Notes under the pieces: model-generated
What the model was told of the DNA's origin: nothing
Databases searched by the model: none
What the model saw: only the letters and a program-made list of their open reading frames with translations
In this document: positions 24,301 through 32,297 of the stretch, piece after piece
Position numbering within the stretch: position 1 is the stretch's first letter
How the letters are laid out: each line of letters starts with the position of its first letter
Source of the DNA: Pseudomonas bijieensis
GTDB lineage: Bacteria > Pseudomonadota > Gammaproteobacteria > Pseudomonadales > Pseudomonadaceae
Assembly (NCBI RefSeq): GCF_013347965.1
Contig: NZ_CP048810.1
Location: 4,711,501 to 4,775,500, forward strand
Direction of reading: 5' to 3'
DNA: 64,000 bases
Translations under genes and position numbers: made by a program

Positions 24301-24760
24301 CTATGCCCGGATCGAGGCCCAGGGCTATTGCACCAACCCGGTCTGCCATCGCATCACCTTCATGTATGCGTCGCTGTACCGCCACGACACCCTCAACGAA
24401 ACCCTGCACGACAACCTGCATGAGTTGTTCGGCGAGTCGAACATTCAGACCTTCGAGCACCTGGCGCTGATCGTGCGCAAGGGGCATCTGGTGGACTTCA
24501 AGGGCAATGACGTCTACATGCCGCATTTCGATCGGCTGAAGCTGCCGATCTGCTTCATCAGCGGCGCCGACAACCAGTGCTACCTGCCGCAAAGCACCCT
24601 CAAGACCTACGAGCGACTGTGCGAGATGCATGGCCCGCAGTTGTTCAGCCGCCATGAAGTGCCGGGGTACGGTCACATCGACTGCATGTTCGGCAAGGAT
24701 GCGGTGGTGGATGTGTATCCGATCATCCTTGGGCACCTGGAGAAGACCGCGTTGGGCTGA
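21308..24760 (+). CDS. GMC oxidoreductase fused to alpha/beta hydrolase
   Basis: A 1150-residue two-enzyme protein. Residues 15-560 are a cholesterol-oxidase-like GMC flavoprotein, with VIVIGSGYGGGIAASRLS for FAD, GCGLGGTSLINANVAL, VHPLGGCVMG (His492) and a conserved C-terminal VNPLLTISAVSERNM. A ferredoxin-like run Cys201-x2-Cys204-x2-Cys207-x3-Cys211 is inserted. Residues 580-810 form a linker domain I cannot name. Residues 830-1150 are an alpha/beta hydrolase with VHGLG (842), a nucleophile elbow VHCYGA in which Cys922 replaces serine, and a C-terminal GYGHIDC (His1123). No signal peptide is visible. The likely substrate is a sterol- or long-chain-alcohol-like lipid, but this is unproven. 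I used the ATG at 21308 with GAGAGGA upstream. Confidence 0.85.
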   Translation: MTRISTPISDIQEHYDVIVIGSGYGGGIAASRLSRAGRKVCLLERGREIQPGEYPNTLVAATEELQVHDPDGHIGSRTGLFDLHVNAQQNVVVGCGLGGTSLINANVALEPEPGVFEDPRWPQAVREHRDTLLKDGYARAREMLKPNPYPASQPNLPKLDAHKKSADYLKQGAHFYKPPINVTFDKLPNNLNHVGVEQLPCNGCGDCVSGCNNKAKNTTLMNYLPDAWNHGAEIFCQAEVRHLERDGDGWIVHFQYLDSGREMFSAPTLFVRADIVVVSAGTLGSTEIMLRSRDKGLSMSSQLGENMSGNGDILGFGHNCDQVINGIGFGAHSAKELEPVGPCITSIIDMRTEGDWRSRMVIEEGSIPGALGSAMVPSMAAFAGMIGVPTDTGFGASLKYKGREAESFLRGPYHGALHNMQTYLIMSHDNAKGRMLLDNKDQLRIDWPGVGEQENVTLGNERLHQSTKALGGIWVENPIWTKLLKHSIVSVHPLGGCVMGEDATQGVVNHKGQVFSGASGTDVYPGLYVSDGAVIPTSLAVNPLLTISAVSERNMGLLAADRGWIIDYTLPSAPSKPVAAPTLGVQFTETMKGYFSTAFTQAQGTDLSLYEAAAKRGKADNSPIEFTLTITAADLNRLIKEPEHAATLVGTLDAPLLSSQPLVASNGVFNLFEQYQEQVGVRHMNYDMKLTAEDGSDYYFSAFKTVPEDNGVLNIWHDTSTLYVTLYRGTDKTGAVIGSGVMHILPADFAKQMTTMKVLNARNERERVEALARFGKFFAGILWESYGGVFAGDVYFNPDAPPRLKRPLVAPAPVVHFFQTEDNVELRLTRYQAGTKGPVMLVHGLGVGSNIFSTDTIHTNLLEYLCKYEYDVWLLDLRVSILLPASKHEWNGDQVAQYDFKAAIEQIQQATLARDVQCVVHCYGATTFFMSMLAGLQGVRSVVCSQIAADTVVATATGLKAGLHLPGMLDAIGIKSLTAYADTKESWFNKLYDKALNGYARIEAQGYCTNPVCHRITFMYASLYRHDTLNETLHDNLHELFGESNIQTFEHLALIVRKGHLVDFKGNDVYMPHFDRLKLPICFISGADNQCYLPQSTLKTYERLCEMHGPQLFSRHEVPGYGHIDCMFGKDAVVDVYPIILGHLEKTALG

Positions 24761-24775
24761 AGTCGCGACTGACCC

Positions 24776-24878
24776 GTGGCGAGGGGAGCTTGCTCCCGCT
24801 CGGCTGCGAAGCAGTCGTCGCTTTTGAAGTCTTGGGGGCCGCTACGCGGCCCAGCGGGAGCAAGCTCCCTCGCCACAT
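24776..24878. repeat. Long palindromic repeat, type GTGGCGAGGGAGCTTGCTCC
   Basis: GTGGCGAGGGGAGCTTGCTC and its inverse ending CTCCCTCGCCAC enclose nested CGGCTGCGAAGCAG and GGCCGCTACGCGGCC. A second REP family, distinct from GTGGGAGC. It sits inside the GMC-cytochrome spacer. Confidence 0.8.
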
Positions 24879-24913
24879 GGGTTTTGTGGCGAGTCAGGAA
24901 TAAGGAAAAAAGG

Positions 24914-26788
24914 ATGCCCATGAACACTTACATCCGCTGGTTCCAACGCATCATCTGGGTCGGGATTGTCATGAACATGTTCTTCGCGATCCCGGCGCTG
25001 TTCGCGCCGGCGTTGCTGACGTCCATGATCGGCCTGCCACCCGTATTGTCCGATCCCTGGCTGGAGAACGCCGGCATGTTGCTGGTGGGGATCAGCCTGT
25101 TCTACATGCCCTCGGGGTTCAACGCGCCACGTTTCGTGGTGCATTCGTGGTTGTGCGTGCTGTCGCGGCTGGTGGCGGTGGTGTTCTGGATCTACCTGAT
25201 CAACACCAACAACCAGGGCTCGTTGTTCGTGCCGATGTTGATGGGCGACCTGAGCATGTTCCTGATCCTGGGCGTGCTGTTGTACCTGGGCAGCCCGAAG
25301 GTCAATCGTCCGCTGGCCTTGCTTTGCGCCGGGTGGCGGGAATGGCGCGCCGGTTGGGCGCTGCGCTGGCAGAGCCACGGATTCAAGGTCGGCACGTTGC
25401 TGGTGGTAGCGCTGCTGGGTTTCATTGGCTACCAGACCTGGTACCAGATGATCCGGGAAGTGCCGCAACCGGACTTCGCCTCAGACGAAGACCATTACAA
25501 ATACGCCGCCATCGGCCTGGGCATCGAGGCGCGGATTCCCTATTACCTGTTTGCCGTACTGCCGCAGATGTGCCCGGAAAAACTGCCCAAGCCGGGCGGT
25601 TACGAGGTGTTCGGTTTCCTCTATGAAAACGGCAACGACCTGCCCATCGGCATGGCCAAGCGGCAGCTCGGCTACCCCACCGTGGAGCCCAACTGCGCTC
25701 TGTGCCATACCGGTTCCTACCGGGCCAATGCCAGTGACGTAGCGATTCCGGTCGCCAGCGCGCCGGCCAATACCTTGCAACTGCAAGCCTTCCAGTGGTT
25801 CGCCTACGATTGCGCCAGCGACCCGAAATTCACCCCCGATGCGGTCATGGCGGCGATCAACAGCAAGTTCCAACTGGGGTTTTTCGAAAAGCTCTACAAC
25901 CGTTACCTGATCATCCCGATGGCCAAGAGCGCGCTGCTCAAGCAGAAGCAGTCCTACGCCTGGCAGAAACTGCGTCCGGCCCAAGGCCCTGGGCGGACCG
26001 ACACCTTCAACCCGACCAAAATGGTGGTGTTCGGCTTCCCGGATGACTCCACCATCGGCACCGTGGATCTGCCGCAGGTCTGGAACCAGAAGCCCCGCGA
26101 GTCGATGTACCTGCATTGGGACGGCAATAACAACAAGATCCACGAGCGCAACTACGCAGCGGCCATGGCCGTGGGCGCAACGCCGGAATCGGTGCTGCCG
26201 CCGAGTTTCAACCGGGTGACCAACTGGCTGCTGGGCCATAAGGCCCCGGCCTGGCCGTTCGCCCTGGACCAGGCCAAAGTCGCCCAAGGTAAGCCGATCT
26301 GGGAGAAAAACTGCGCCGGCTGCCATGACTTCGGCAGCAGCGACACCGGCCAGGTCACTACCAACATCGACCAGTTGGGCACCGATCCCCATCGCCTGAA
26401 CTCCTTCACCACGGGCTTGGTGGCAGCGTTCCACGGCTTCAAGAAACCACCGTTCGACTTCGGCGCCTACCGCAAGACCCAGAGCTACAGCAACACGCCT
26501 ACCGACGGCATCTGGCTGCGTGCGCCGTACCTGCACAATGGCTCGGTGCCGACCCTGTGGGATCTGCTGCAAGCGCCGGAACAACGTCCGCAGGTGTTCT
26601 ACACCGGCTCCGACATCTACGACCAGGAGAAGGTCGGCTTCATCACCAGCGGCGCGCAAATGAAGGCGTCGGCGGATTTCAAATACGACACCCGCCTGGA
26701 AGGCAACCACAACGGCGGCCACCTGTATGGCACGCAGCTGTCGGACGTCGACAAGCGAGCCCTGATCGAATTCATGAAGACCCTGTAG
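24914..26788 (+). CDS. Membrane-bound di-heme cytochrome c
   Basis: A 624-residue protein with about five N-terminal transmembrane helices (between residues 10 and 180) followed by a periplasmic cytochrome domain. It holds two c-type heme sites, CALCH at 261-265 and CAGCH at 467-471. The second part (APYLHNGSVPTLWDLL, AQGKPIWEKNCAGCH) resembles di-heme and thiol-oxidase/peroxidase-like cytochromes. It probably takes electrons from the upstream GMC flavoprotein into the respiratory chain, a pairing inferred from adjacency. The start could be the ATG at 24914 or at 24920; both follow AAGGAAAAAAGG. Confidence 0.85.
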   Translation: MPMNTYIRWFQRIIWVGIVMNMFFAIPALFAPALLTSMIGLPPVLSDPWLENAGMLLVGISLFYMPSGFNAPRFVVHSWLCVLSRLVAVVFWIYLINTNNQGSLFVPMLMGDLSMFLILGVLLYLGSPKVNRPLALLCAGWREWRAGWALRWQSHGFKVGTLLVVALLGFIGYQTWYQMIREVPQPDFASDEDHYKYAAIGLGIEARIPYYLFAVLPQMCPEKLPKPGGYEVFGFLYENGNDLPIGMAKRQLGYPTVEPNCALCHTGSYRANASDVAIPVASAPANTLQLQAFQWFAYDCASDPKFTPDAVMAAINSKFQLGFFEKLYNRYLIIPMAKSALLKQKQSYAWQKLRPAQGPGRTDTFNPTKMVVFGFPDDSTIGTVDLPQVWNQKPRESMYLHWDGNNNKIHERNYAAAMAVGATPESVLPPSFNRVTNWLLGHKAPAWPFALDQAKVAQGKPIWEKNCAGCHDFGSSDTGQVTTNIDQLGTDPHRLNSFTTGLVAAFHGFKKPPFDFGAYRKTQSYSNTPTDGIWLRAPYLHNGSVPTLWDLLQAPEQRPQVFYTGSDIYDQEKVGFITSGAQMKASADFKYDTRLEGNHNGGHLYGTQLSDVDKRALIEFMKTL

Positions 26789-26815
26789 CCCGGGGCATTG
26801 CGAAGGAGCGTCCAC

Positions 26816-28060
26816 ATGTCATTACTGCACCATTGGGAACATGAGTTCGACAAGGTCAAGGTCCGCCTGCACGGGTTGGTCACGCGGCTGGAAATGTCCT
26901 GGCAGAAACTCGTCAACGAGCTCGAACCCGAAGAGTTCGAGGCCATCGTCAAGCTGCTGCAGCGAGGTCACGACCAGGCGCAATACGTCATCAAGCATGG
27001 TGAGCTGCCGGACGATGAACCGGCCGTACCGTGGGAACTGGCCCATGGCTTGTCGATCCTCAAGATCGGCAATCCCAGCCCCTTGCCGCAAACCGTCGCC
27101 GAGCTCCCTACTCAGGTACTCAAGGACGGCACCTTGCTCGGCTGTCGCAAATGGGAACTGCTGGACCTGTTGTGGAGCGAGGCGCTGCTCAAGTGGATCG
27201 AGAACCTGCGCCATCACGCAACGTTCGCCACCAACCCGGCGCTGGTGAAAATGGACAGCGACGTGGTGCTGGCCATTGCCGGCGACTGGGGCACCGGGCC
27301 TTTCGACAGTCACGCACCGGCGGTGGCCGTGGCCAATCAGATGCAGCTGGCCGAGGCCGATTTCACCATCCACCTGGGCGATGTGTATTACGCCGGGACC
27401 CATTCCCAGGAAGACGTCGACATGGCCGGCTGGCCCCAGGGCAAGCAGGGCTCGTTCACCCTCAACTCCAACCATGAGATGTACAGCGGTGCCCACGGTT
27501 ATTTCAAGGAACTGGCCAAGCGTTTCCCGGTGCAACAAGGCACCAGCTACTTTGCCTTGTACAACGACGACTGGCTCGTGGTCGGCCTGGACACTGCCTA
27601 TGCCTCGGACGCCATGAACCTGTACATGGACGGCACTCTCAATACGCAGCAGATCGAGTGGATGAAAACCCTGCCCAAGCGCAAGAAGCTGATGGTGCTC
27701 AGTCATCACCAGGGCTTCGATATTTCCGGGCACAACAAGACTGCACTTTACCAACCGGTGTGCGACGCCCTGGGGCGCGAGCCGGATTACTGGTATTGGG
27801 GGCATCTGCACAACGGCATCTGCTATGCGCCGCAAGGCGGATTGCATGCGCGTTGCGCTGGGCACGGGGCGATTCCCTATGGCACCACCAGCGAGCTGAA
27901 CGGGCATGTGCGGGTGTTGTGGTCGGAAACCCAGTTGGCGGGAGACGAGGCGTATCCGCTGCGGGTGTTGAATGGGTATGTGAAGGTGCAACTGAAGGGG
28001 GAGGAGATTGTCGAGACGTTTTATGGGGAGGATGGTTCGGTGCGGTGGTCTTCACAGTAA
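26816..28060 (+). CDS. Calcineurin-like metallophosphoesterase
   Basis: A 414-residue protein. The N-terminal 130 residues are helical without a known domain. A metallophosphatase core follows with the ordered metal motifs AIAGDWG, HLGDVYYAG, NSNHEM, VLSHHQ and YWGHLHN. It lies 27 bp after the cytochrome gene with GAAGGAG upstream, so the two are probably one transcript. No signal peptide is visible, and the substrate is unknown. The end of the gene is lower in GC discipline and richer in GTG/GGG codons than the start. Confidence 0.85.
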   Translation: MSLLHHWEHEFDKVKVRLHGLVTRLEMSWQKLVNELEPEEFEAIVKLLQRGHDQAQYVIKHGELPDDEPAVPWELAHGLSILKIGNPSPLPQTVAELPTQVLKDGTLLGCRKWELLDLLWSEALLKWIENLRHHATFATNPALVKMDSDVVLAIAGDWGTGPFDSHAPAVAVANQMQLAEADFTIHLGDVYYAGTHSQEDVDMAGWPQGKQGSFTLNSNHEMYSGAHGYFKELAKRFPVQQGTSYFALYNDDWLVVGLDTAYASDAMNLYMDGTLNTQQIEWMKTLPKRKKLMVLSHHQGFDISGHNKTALYQPVCDALGREPDYWYWGHLHNGICYAPQGGLHARCAGHGAIPYGTTSELNGHVRVLWSETQLAGDEAYPLRVLNGYVKVQLKGEEIVETFYGEDGSVRWSSQ

Positions 28061-28080
28061 TCGGGTGAATGGGAGACCGC

Positions 28081-28158
28081 TATCGCGAGCAGGCTCGCTC
28101 CCACATTTGATCTTCGGTGTGCCAAAGATCCCTTGTGGGAGCGAGCCTGCTCGCGATG
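28081..28158. repeat. REPIN palindrome, type GCGAGCAGGCTCGCTCCCAC
   Basis: Perfectly paired arms TATCGCGAGCAGGCTCGCTC / GGGAGCGAGCCTGCTCGCGA between the convergent phosphoesterase and gbcA. Confidence 0.85.
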
Positions 28159-28168
28159 CTTTTAGTTG

Positions 28169-29464
28169 TCAGCCCTGGACTGGAACACCCTTGAGGTAAG
28201 GTGCCGGTTCGGCCCCGAGGTTGTTGAGCATGCGCTCGCTGTACCAGTCGACGAAGTTCACCACGCCGAACTCATAGGTCTTGGAGTACGGGCCTGGCTG
28301 GTAGGCGGTGGAGTTGATACCGCGCTGGTTTTCTTCGGCCAGGCGACGGTCCTGGTCGTTGGTGGCGTCCCAGACCTGGCGCATGCGTGCCACGTCATAG
28401 TCCACGCCTTCGACCGCGTCCTTGTGCACCAGCCACTTGGTGGTGACCATGGTTTCCTGGGCGCTGATCGGCCACACGGTGAACACGATGATGTGGTCGC
28501 CCATGCAGTGGTTCCACGAGTGCGGCAGGTGCAGGATGCGCATCGAGCCCAGGTCCGGGTTCTTGATGCGCCCCATCAGCTTGGCGCAGCCCTGCTTGCC
28601 GTCCATGGTCATCGACACGGTGCCCTTGAGCAGCGGCATGCGCACGATGCGGTTACGCAGGCCGAAACTGGCGTGGGCGTAAGGGATCTTCTCGGCTTCC
28701 CAGGCGGCGGCGGAAGCGGCCACATGGTCCTTGAACGCCTGGTCGGCGCGTGGGTCGGTGACGTCGTCCCATTCCAGCAGGGTCTTGAGCAGTTCCGGGT
28801 GCGAACCGCCGCAGTGGTAGCACTCGCGGTTGTTTTCCAGCACCAGTTTCCAGTTGGCCTTTTCCATCAAGGTGGTTTGCACCGCCACCTTGGTGTTCTC
28901 CATGTCGTACGGTTCCATGTAATGGTTCAGCGTCGACAGGAAGTCATCGATGGCCGGCGGGTTCTCGGCCAGGCTGATGAAGATGTAGCCGCCAGAGGTC
29001 TTCACGTTCACGGGCTTGAGGCCGTACTGCTTCATGTCGAAGTCGGCGCCCATCTCGGTACCGGCGAACAGCAGACGACCGTCCAGCTCGTAGGTCCACT
29101 GGTGGTAATGGCAGACCAGCTTGGCGACCTTGCCCTTGTCGCTGGTGCACAGCCGCGAACCACGGTGGCGGCAGACGTTATGGAAAGCATGCACCACGCC
29201 GTCGGCGCCACGAATGACGATGATCGGGTTCTTGCCGACTTGCAGAGTCAGGTAGTTGCCCTTGGCCGGGATTTCGCAAGTCATGCCGGCGATCAACCAC
29301 TCTTTCTGGAAGATTTCCTGCATGTCGATATCGAACAGGCGCTCATCGGAGTAGAACGGTTGTGGCAGCGAGAAGGTGCGCTCGCGCTCCTGCAGCATCT
29401 GTGCGGTGGCCTTGCGTGCGGGTTCCAGCGGATCGCCCAGGCTCAGGGTGGTGGTGACGTCCAT
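28169..29464 (-). CDS. gbcA: Glycine betaine monooxygenase, Rieske oxygenase subunit
   Basis: With GbcB it demethylates glycine betaine to dimethylglycine plus formaldehyde using O2 and NAD(P)H. The 431-residue protein has a Rieske [2Fe-2S] site, Cys98-x-His100 and Cys118-x2-His121, then the mononuclear iron domain with NNRECYHCGGSHPE. I chose the ATG at 29464 (MDVTTTLSLGDP); it is the first residue of the conserved protein, and upstream in-frame codons are in the shared promoter region. Divergent from gbcB with a 284-bp spacer; in P. aeruginosa GbdR activates both. Confidence 0.95.
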   Translation of the reverse strand: MDVTTTLSLGDPLEPARKATAQMLQERERTFSLPQPFYSDERLFDIDMQEIFQKEWLIAGMTCEIPAKGNYLTLQVGKNPIIVIRGADGVVHAFHNVCRHRGSRLCTSDKGKVAKLVCHYHQWTYELDGRLLFAGTEMGADFDMKQYGLKPVNVKTSGGYIFISLAENPPAIDDFLSTLNHYMEPYDMENTKVAVQTTLMEKANWKLVLENNRECYHCGGSHPELLKTLLEWDDVTDPRADQAFKDHVAASAAAWEAEKIPYAHASFGLRNRIVRMPLLKGTVSMTMDGKQGCAKLMGRIKNPDLGSMRILHLPHSWNHCMGDHIIVFTVWPISAQETMVTTKWLVHKDAVEGVDYDVARMRQVWDATNDQDRRLAEENQRGINSTAYQPGPYSKTYEFGVVNFVDWYSERMLNNLGAEPAPYLKGVPVQG

Positions 29465-29646
29465 CGTTTTATCCTCATGGCCCTCTACGTGACCATCAAA
29501 AAAGTGGCTGATCGGTTGTGCTACGCAAGGCAGAAAATTGTGTTTGTCTGTTGAGGCGAGTGTGGGGCCGCGCAGGGGCGCAACCTTATCCATGGGCGAC
29601 ATGGCCCAATCTGTTCCCGACGCGCTAGCCCCGGTAGTTGGGGGCT

Positions 29647-29678
29647 GGTCGCGATAAGTATGTGAATGTCGCAGATAG
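29647..29678. promoter_or_regulatory. Direct-repeat operator candidate between gbcA and gbcB
   Basis: GGTCGCGATAAG (29647-29658) and TGTCGCAGATAG (29667-29678) share GTCGC and ATA-G and start 20 bp apart. The GTCGC core is the same as in the cbcX repeat at 267-300, and TCGCATCCA of that repeat also occurs once upstream of glyA (33240-33248). These are likely GbdR half-sites, but binding is inferred. Confidence 0.45.
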
Positions 29679-29748
29679 GTAAATGGTCACCCAGGCGCCT
29701 GCGCACAATCGCCATCATGAAGGCCGGCAGTCGGCCGTGGAGATCAGC

Positions 29749-30849
29749 ATGTCCAATAATTTCCTGAACCCGGTCACGACCCAGACCTGGGCCAATGGCC
29801 GACATATCGTACGTTGCGTCAAAGTCATCCAGGAAACCTGGGATGTGCGCACCTTCTGCTTCATGGCCGACCAGCCGATCATGTTCTTTTTCAAGCCGGG
29901 GCAGTTTGTCACCCTGGAGCTGGAAATCGAAGGCCAGCCGATCATGCGCTCCTACACCATCTCCAGCTCGCCGTCGGTGCCCTACAGTTTCTCGGTGACC
30001 ATCAAGCGCGTGCCGGGGGGCAAGGTGTCCAACTGGTTGCACGACACCCTGCATGAAGGCCAGGAGTTGGCGGTGCACGGGCCGGTGGGGTTGTTCAACG
30101 CCATCGATTTCCCGAGCCCGAAAGTCCTGTACCTGAGCGGTGGCGTGGGGATCACGCCGTGCATGTCCATGGCGCGCTGGTTCTACGACACCAACGCCAA
30201 TGTCGACATGACCTTCATCCACAGCGCCCGCTCGCCCAAGGACATCATCTATCACCGCGAGCTGGAACACATGGCGTCGCGGATCGACAACTTCAGCTTG
30301 CACCTGATCTGTGAAAAGCATGGCCTGGGCGAGCCCTGGGCCGGGTATCGCGGTTATCTGAACCACAAGATGCTGGAATTGATGGTGCCTGATTTCCTCG
30401 AGCGCGAAGTGTTCTGCTGCGGCCCGACCCCTTACATGACCGCGGTCAAGCGCTTGCTGGAAGCCGCCGGCTACGACATGAAGCGTTACCACGAGGAATC
30501 CTTCGGCGCCACACCACCAGAGGCCCGTGCCGACGCGGTGGAACAGGCCGAACAGGCGGCTGACGCTCCGGAAGTCGATGCGGCGGACCTGCACCTGGTG
30601 GAATTCACCTCCTCGGGCAAGAGCATCCGCGTGGGACCGGGAGAAACCGTACACGCCGCCGCCGCCAAGCTCGGCATGATGATCCCCAAGGCCTGCGGCA
30701 TGGGCATCTGCGGCACCTGCAAGGTGTTGAAGCTGGGCGGGGAAGTGGAAATGGACCACAACGGCGGGATCACCGAAGACGACGAGGCCGAGGGTTACAT
30801 CCTGTCGTGCTGCAGCGTGCCGAAGGGGGATGTGCGGATCGAGTTTTGA
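29749..30849 (+). CDS. gbcB: Glycine betaine monooxygenase, reductase subunit
   Basis: A 366-residue electron supplier for GbcA: ferredoxin-NAD(P)H reductase domains (flavin site MRSYTISSSPS, nucleotide site YLSGGVGITPCMSM, C-terminal FCCGPTPYM), then a plant-type [2Fe-2S] ferredoxin domain (KACGMGICGTCKV plus a distal ILSCCSVP). I placed the start at the ATG at 29749 with GTGGAG upstream. A flexible Ala/Glu-rich linker joins the two parts (around residue 260). It is divergent from gbcA. Confidence 0.95.
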   Translation: MSNNFLNPVTTQTWANGRHIVRCVKVIQETWDVRTFCFMADQPIMFFFKPGQFVTLELEIEGQPIMRSYTISSSPSVPYSFSVTIKRVPGGKVSNWLHDTLHEGQELAVHGPVGLFNAIDFPSPKVLYLSGGVGITPCMSMARWFYDTNANVDMTFIHSARSPKDIIYHRELEHMASRIDNFSLHLICEKHGLGEPWAGYRGYLNHKMLELMVPDFLEREVFCCGPTPYMTAVKRLLEAAGYDMKRYHEESFGATPPEARADAVEQAEQAADAPEVDAADLHLVEFTSSGKSIRVGPGETVHAAAAKLGMMIPKACGMGICGTCKVLKLGGEVEMDHNGGITEDDEAEGYILSCCSVPKGDVRIEF

Positions 30850-30880
30850 TCAGCACTCTCACTGGTGGGCGCTGAAGATC

Positions 30881-31014
30881 TTGTGGCGAGGGGATTTATC
30901 CCCGTTGGGCCGCGAAGCGGCCCCAAGGCAGTCAATTCGGTTAACCTGATACACCGCATCCGCAGGTTTTAGGGCTGCTTCGCAGCCCAGCGGGGATAAA
31001 TCCCCTCGCCACAG
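30881..31014. repeat. Long palindromic repeat, type GTGGCGAGGGGATTTATCCC
   Basis: A 134-bp element with outer arms GTGGCGAGGGGATTTATCCC and the inverse, and inner hairpins GGGCCGCGAAGCGGCCC and GGGCTGCTTCGCAGCCC. It lies between the convergent gbcB and ltaE. Confidence 0.85.
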
Positions 31015-31061
31015 ATAGACCTCTTCCACAGATGGGCTGGGCAGGCTTTGAGCCTGTCTTC

Positions 31062-32102
31062 CTAGCCCGCCATCACTTCCCGAATATCCGCCGCCAATTC
31101 CCTTACCCGCGCCTCTTCCGTGTCCCATGAACACATGAAGCGTGCGCCGCCCTTGCCGATGAAGGTGTAGAAGCGCCAGCCCTTGGCGGTCAGTGCGGCG
31201 ATGGCTGGCTCCGAGAGTTGCAGGAACACGCCGTTGGCCTGGACCGGGAACATCAGTTCCACGCCGGGAATGTCGCTGACCAGTTCCGCCAGCAATTGGG
31301 CGCAGTGGTTGGCGTGGCGGGCGTGCTTGAGCCAGGCCTGGTTCTGCAGCAAGCCGACCCAGGGCGCGGAGAGGAAGCGCATTTTCGAGGCCAGTTGCCC
31401 GGCCTGTTTGCAGCGATAGTCGAAATCCACGGCCAGGTCATGGTTGAAGAACAGGATCGCTTCGCCCACCGCCATGCCGTTTTTCGTGCCGCCGAAGCAC
31501 AACACGTCCACGCCGGCCTTCCAGGTCAGGTCCGCCGGGGAGCAGCCGAGGAAGGCGCAGGCGTTGGAGAACCGCGCGCCGTCCATGTGCAGGTTCAGCC
31601 CCAGTTCCTTGCAGGTGACGCTGATGGCGCGGATTTCATCCGGGGTGTAGACGCTGCCGACTTCCGTGGCCTGGGTCAGGGTCACGACCCGTGGCTTGGG
31701 GTAGTGGATGTCCTGGCGCTTGAGGGCGATCTCGCGGATCGACTCGGGGGTCAGCTTGCCGTTTTCGGTGCGCGCCACCAGCAGCTTGGAACCGTTGGAG
31801 AAAAATTCCGGTGCGCCGCATTCGTCGGTTTCGACGTGGGCGGTTTCCGAGCAGATCACGCTGTGATAACTCTGGCACAGTGAGGACAGCGCCAAAGAGT
31901 TGGCCGCCGTGCCATTGAACGCGAAGAACACTTCGCAGTCGGTTTCGAACAAGGCCCGGAAATCATCCGCCGCGCGGTGGGTCCATTCGTCGTCGCCGTA
32001 CGCGCGTTGGTGACCCTGGTTGGCTTCTTCCATGGCCGCCCAGGCTTCGGGGCAAATGCCGGAATAGTTGTCGCTGGCGAACTGTTGACTCTTGTCGGTC
32101 AT
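31062..32102 (-). CDS. ltaE: Low-specificity L-threonine aldolase
   Basis: A PLP enzyme cleaving L-threonine/allo-threonine to glycine and acetaldehyde, a second glycine-linked step within the island. The 346-residue length equals the known Pseudomonas enzyme. Visible are FASDNYSGICPEA, NGTAANSLALSS, AHVETDECGAPEF, HMDGARFSNA and the PLP-lysine segment VLCFGGTKNGM. I chose the ATG at 32102. The equivalent gene (PA5413) is near gbcAB in P. aeruginosa. It is divergent from traX-like and convergent with gbcB. Confidence 0.92.
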   Translation of the reverse strand: MTDKSQQFASDNYSGICPEAWAAMEEANQGHQRAYGDDEWTHRAADDFRALFETDCEVFFAFNGTAANSLALSSLCQSYHSVICSETAHVETDECGAPEFFSNGSKLLVARTENGKLTPESIREIALKRQDIHYPKPRVVTLTQATEVGSVYTPDEIRAISVTCKELGLNLHMDGARFSNACAFLGCSPADLTWKAGVDVLCFGGTKNGMAVGEAILFFNHDLAVDFDYRCKQAGQLASKMRFLSAPWVGLLQNQAWLKHARHANHCAQLLAELVSDIPGVELMFPVQANGVFLQLSEPAIAALTAKGWRFYTFIGKGGARFMCSWDTEEARVRELAADIREVMAG

Positions 32103-32297
32103 GGCCTTGCTCCTGATATAGAGAGTCCTGGATAAAGAGATCCCTGGCGGAACGCCCGGATGGGGCGTTCCAAGGTTCGGCGTGCTTGGGTCCACAGCGC
32201 CGTGGTCGATACTGGTGCGCACTTTACCCAAGATTAGCGAGGGAACACACCGGATGTTTCTGTCAGGAAATCACAAGGTCATCGAGTCGCTTTACTC

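Noticed and set aside
22424..24736. A 770-codon minus-strand frame opposite the GMC fusion
   Set aside because: Same kind of GC-driven shadow. The plus-strand frame has FAD and hydrolase motifs and a good start.
24776..24913. N-terminal extension of the cytochrome gene through the repeat
   Set aside because: The in-frame extension is translated palindromic repeat. The ATG at 24914 or 24920 has the ribosome site and begins the first membrane helix.
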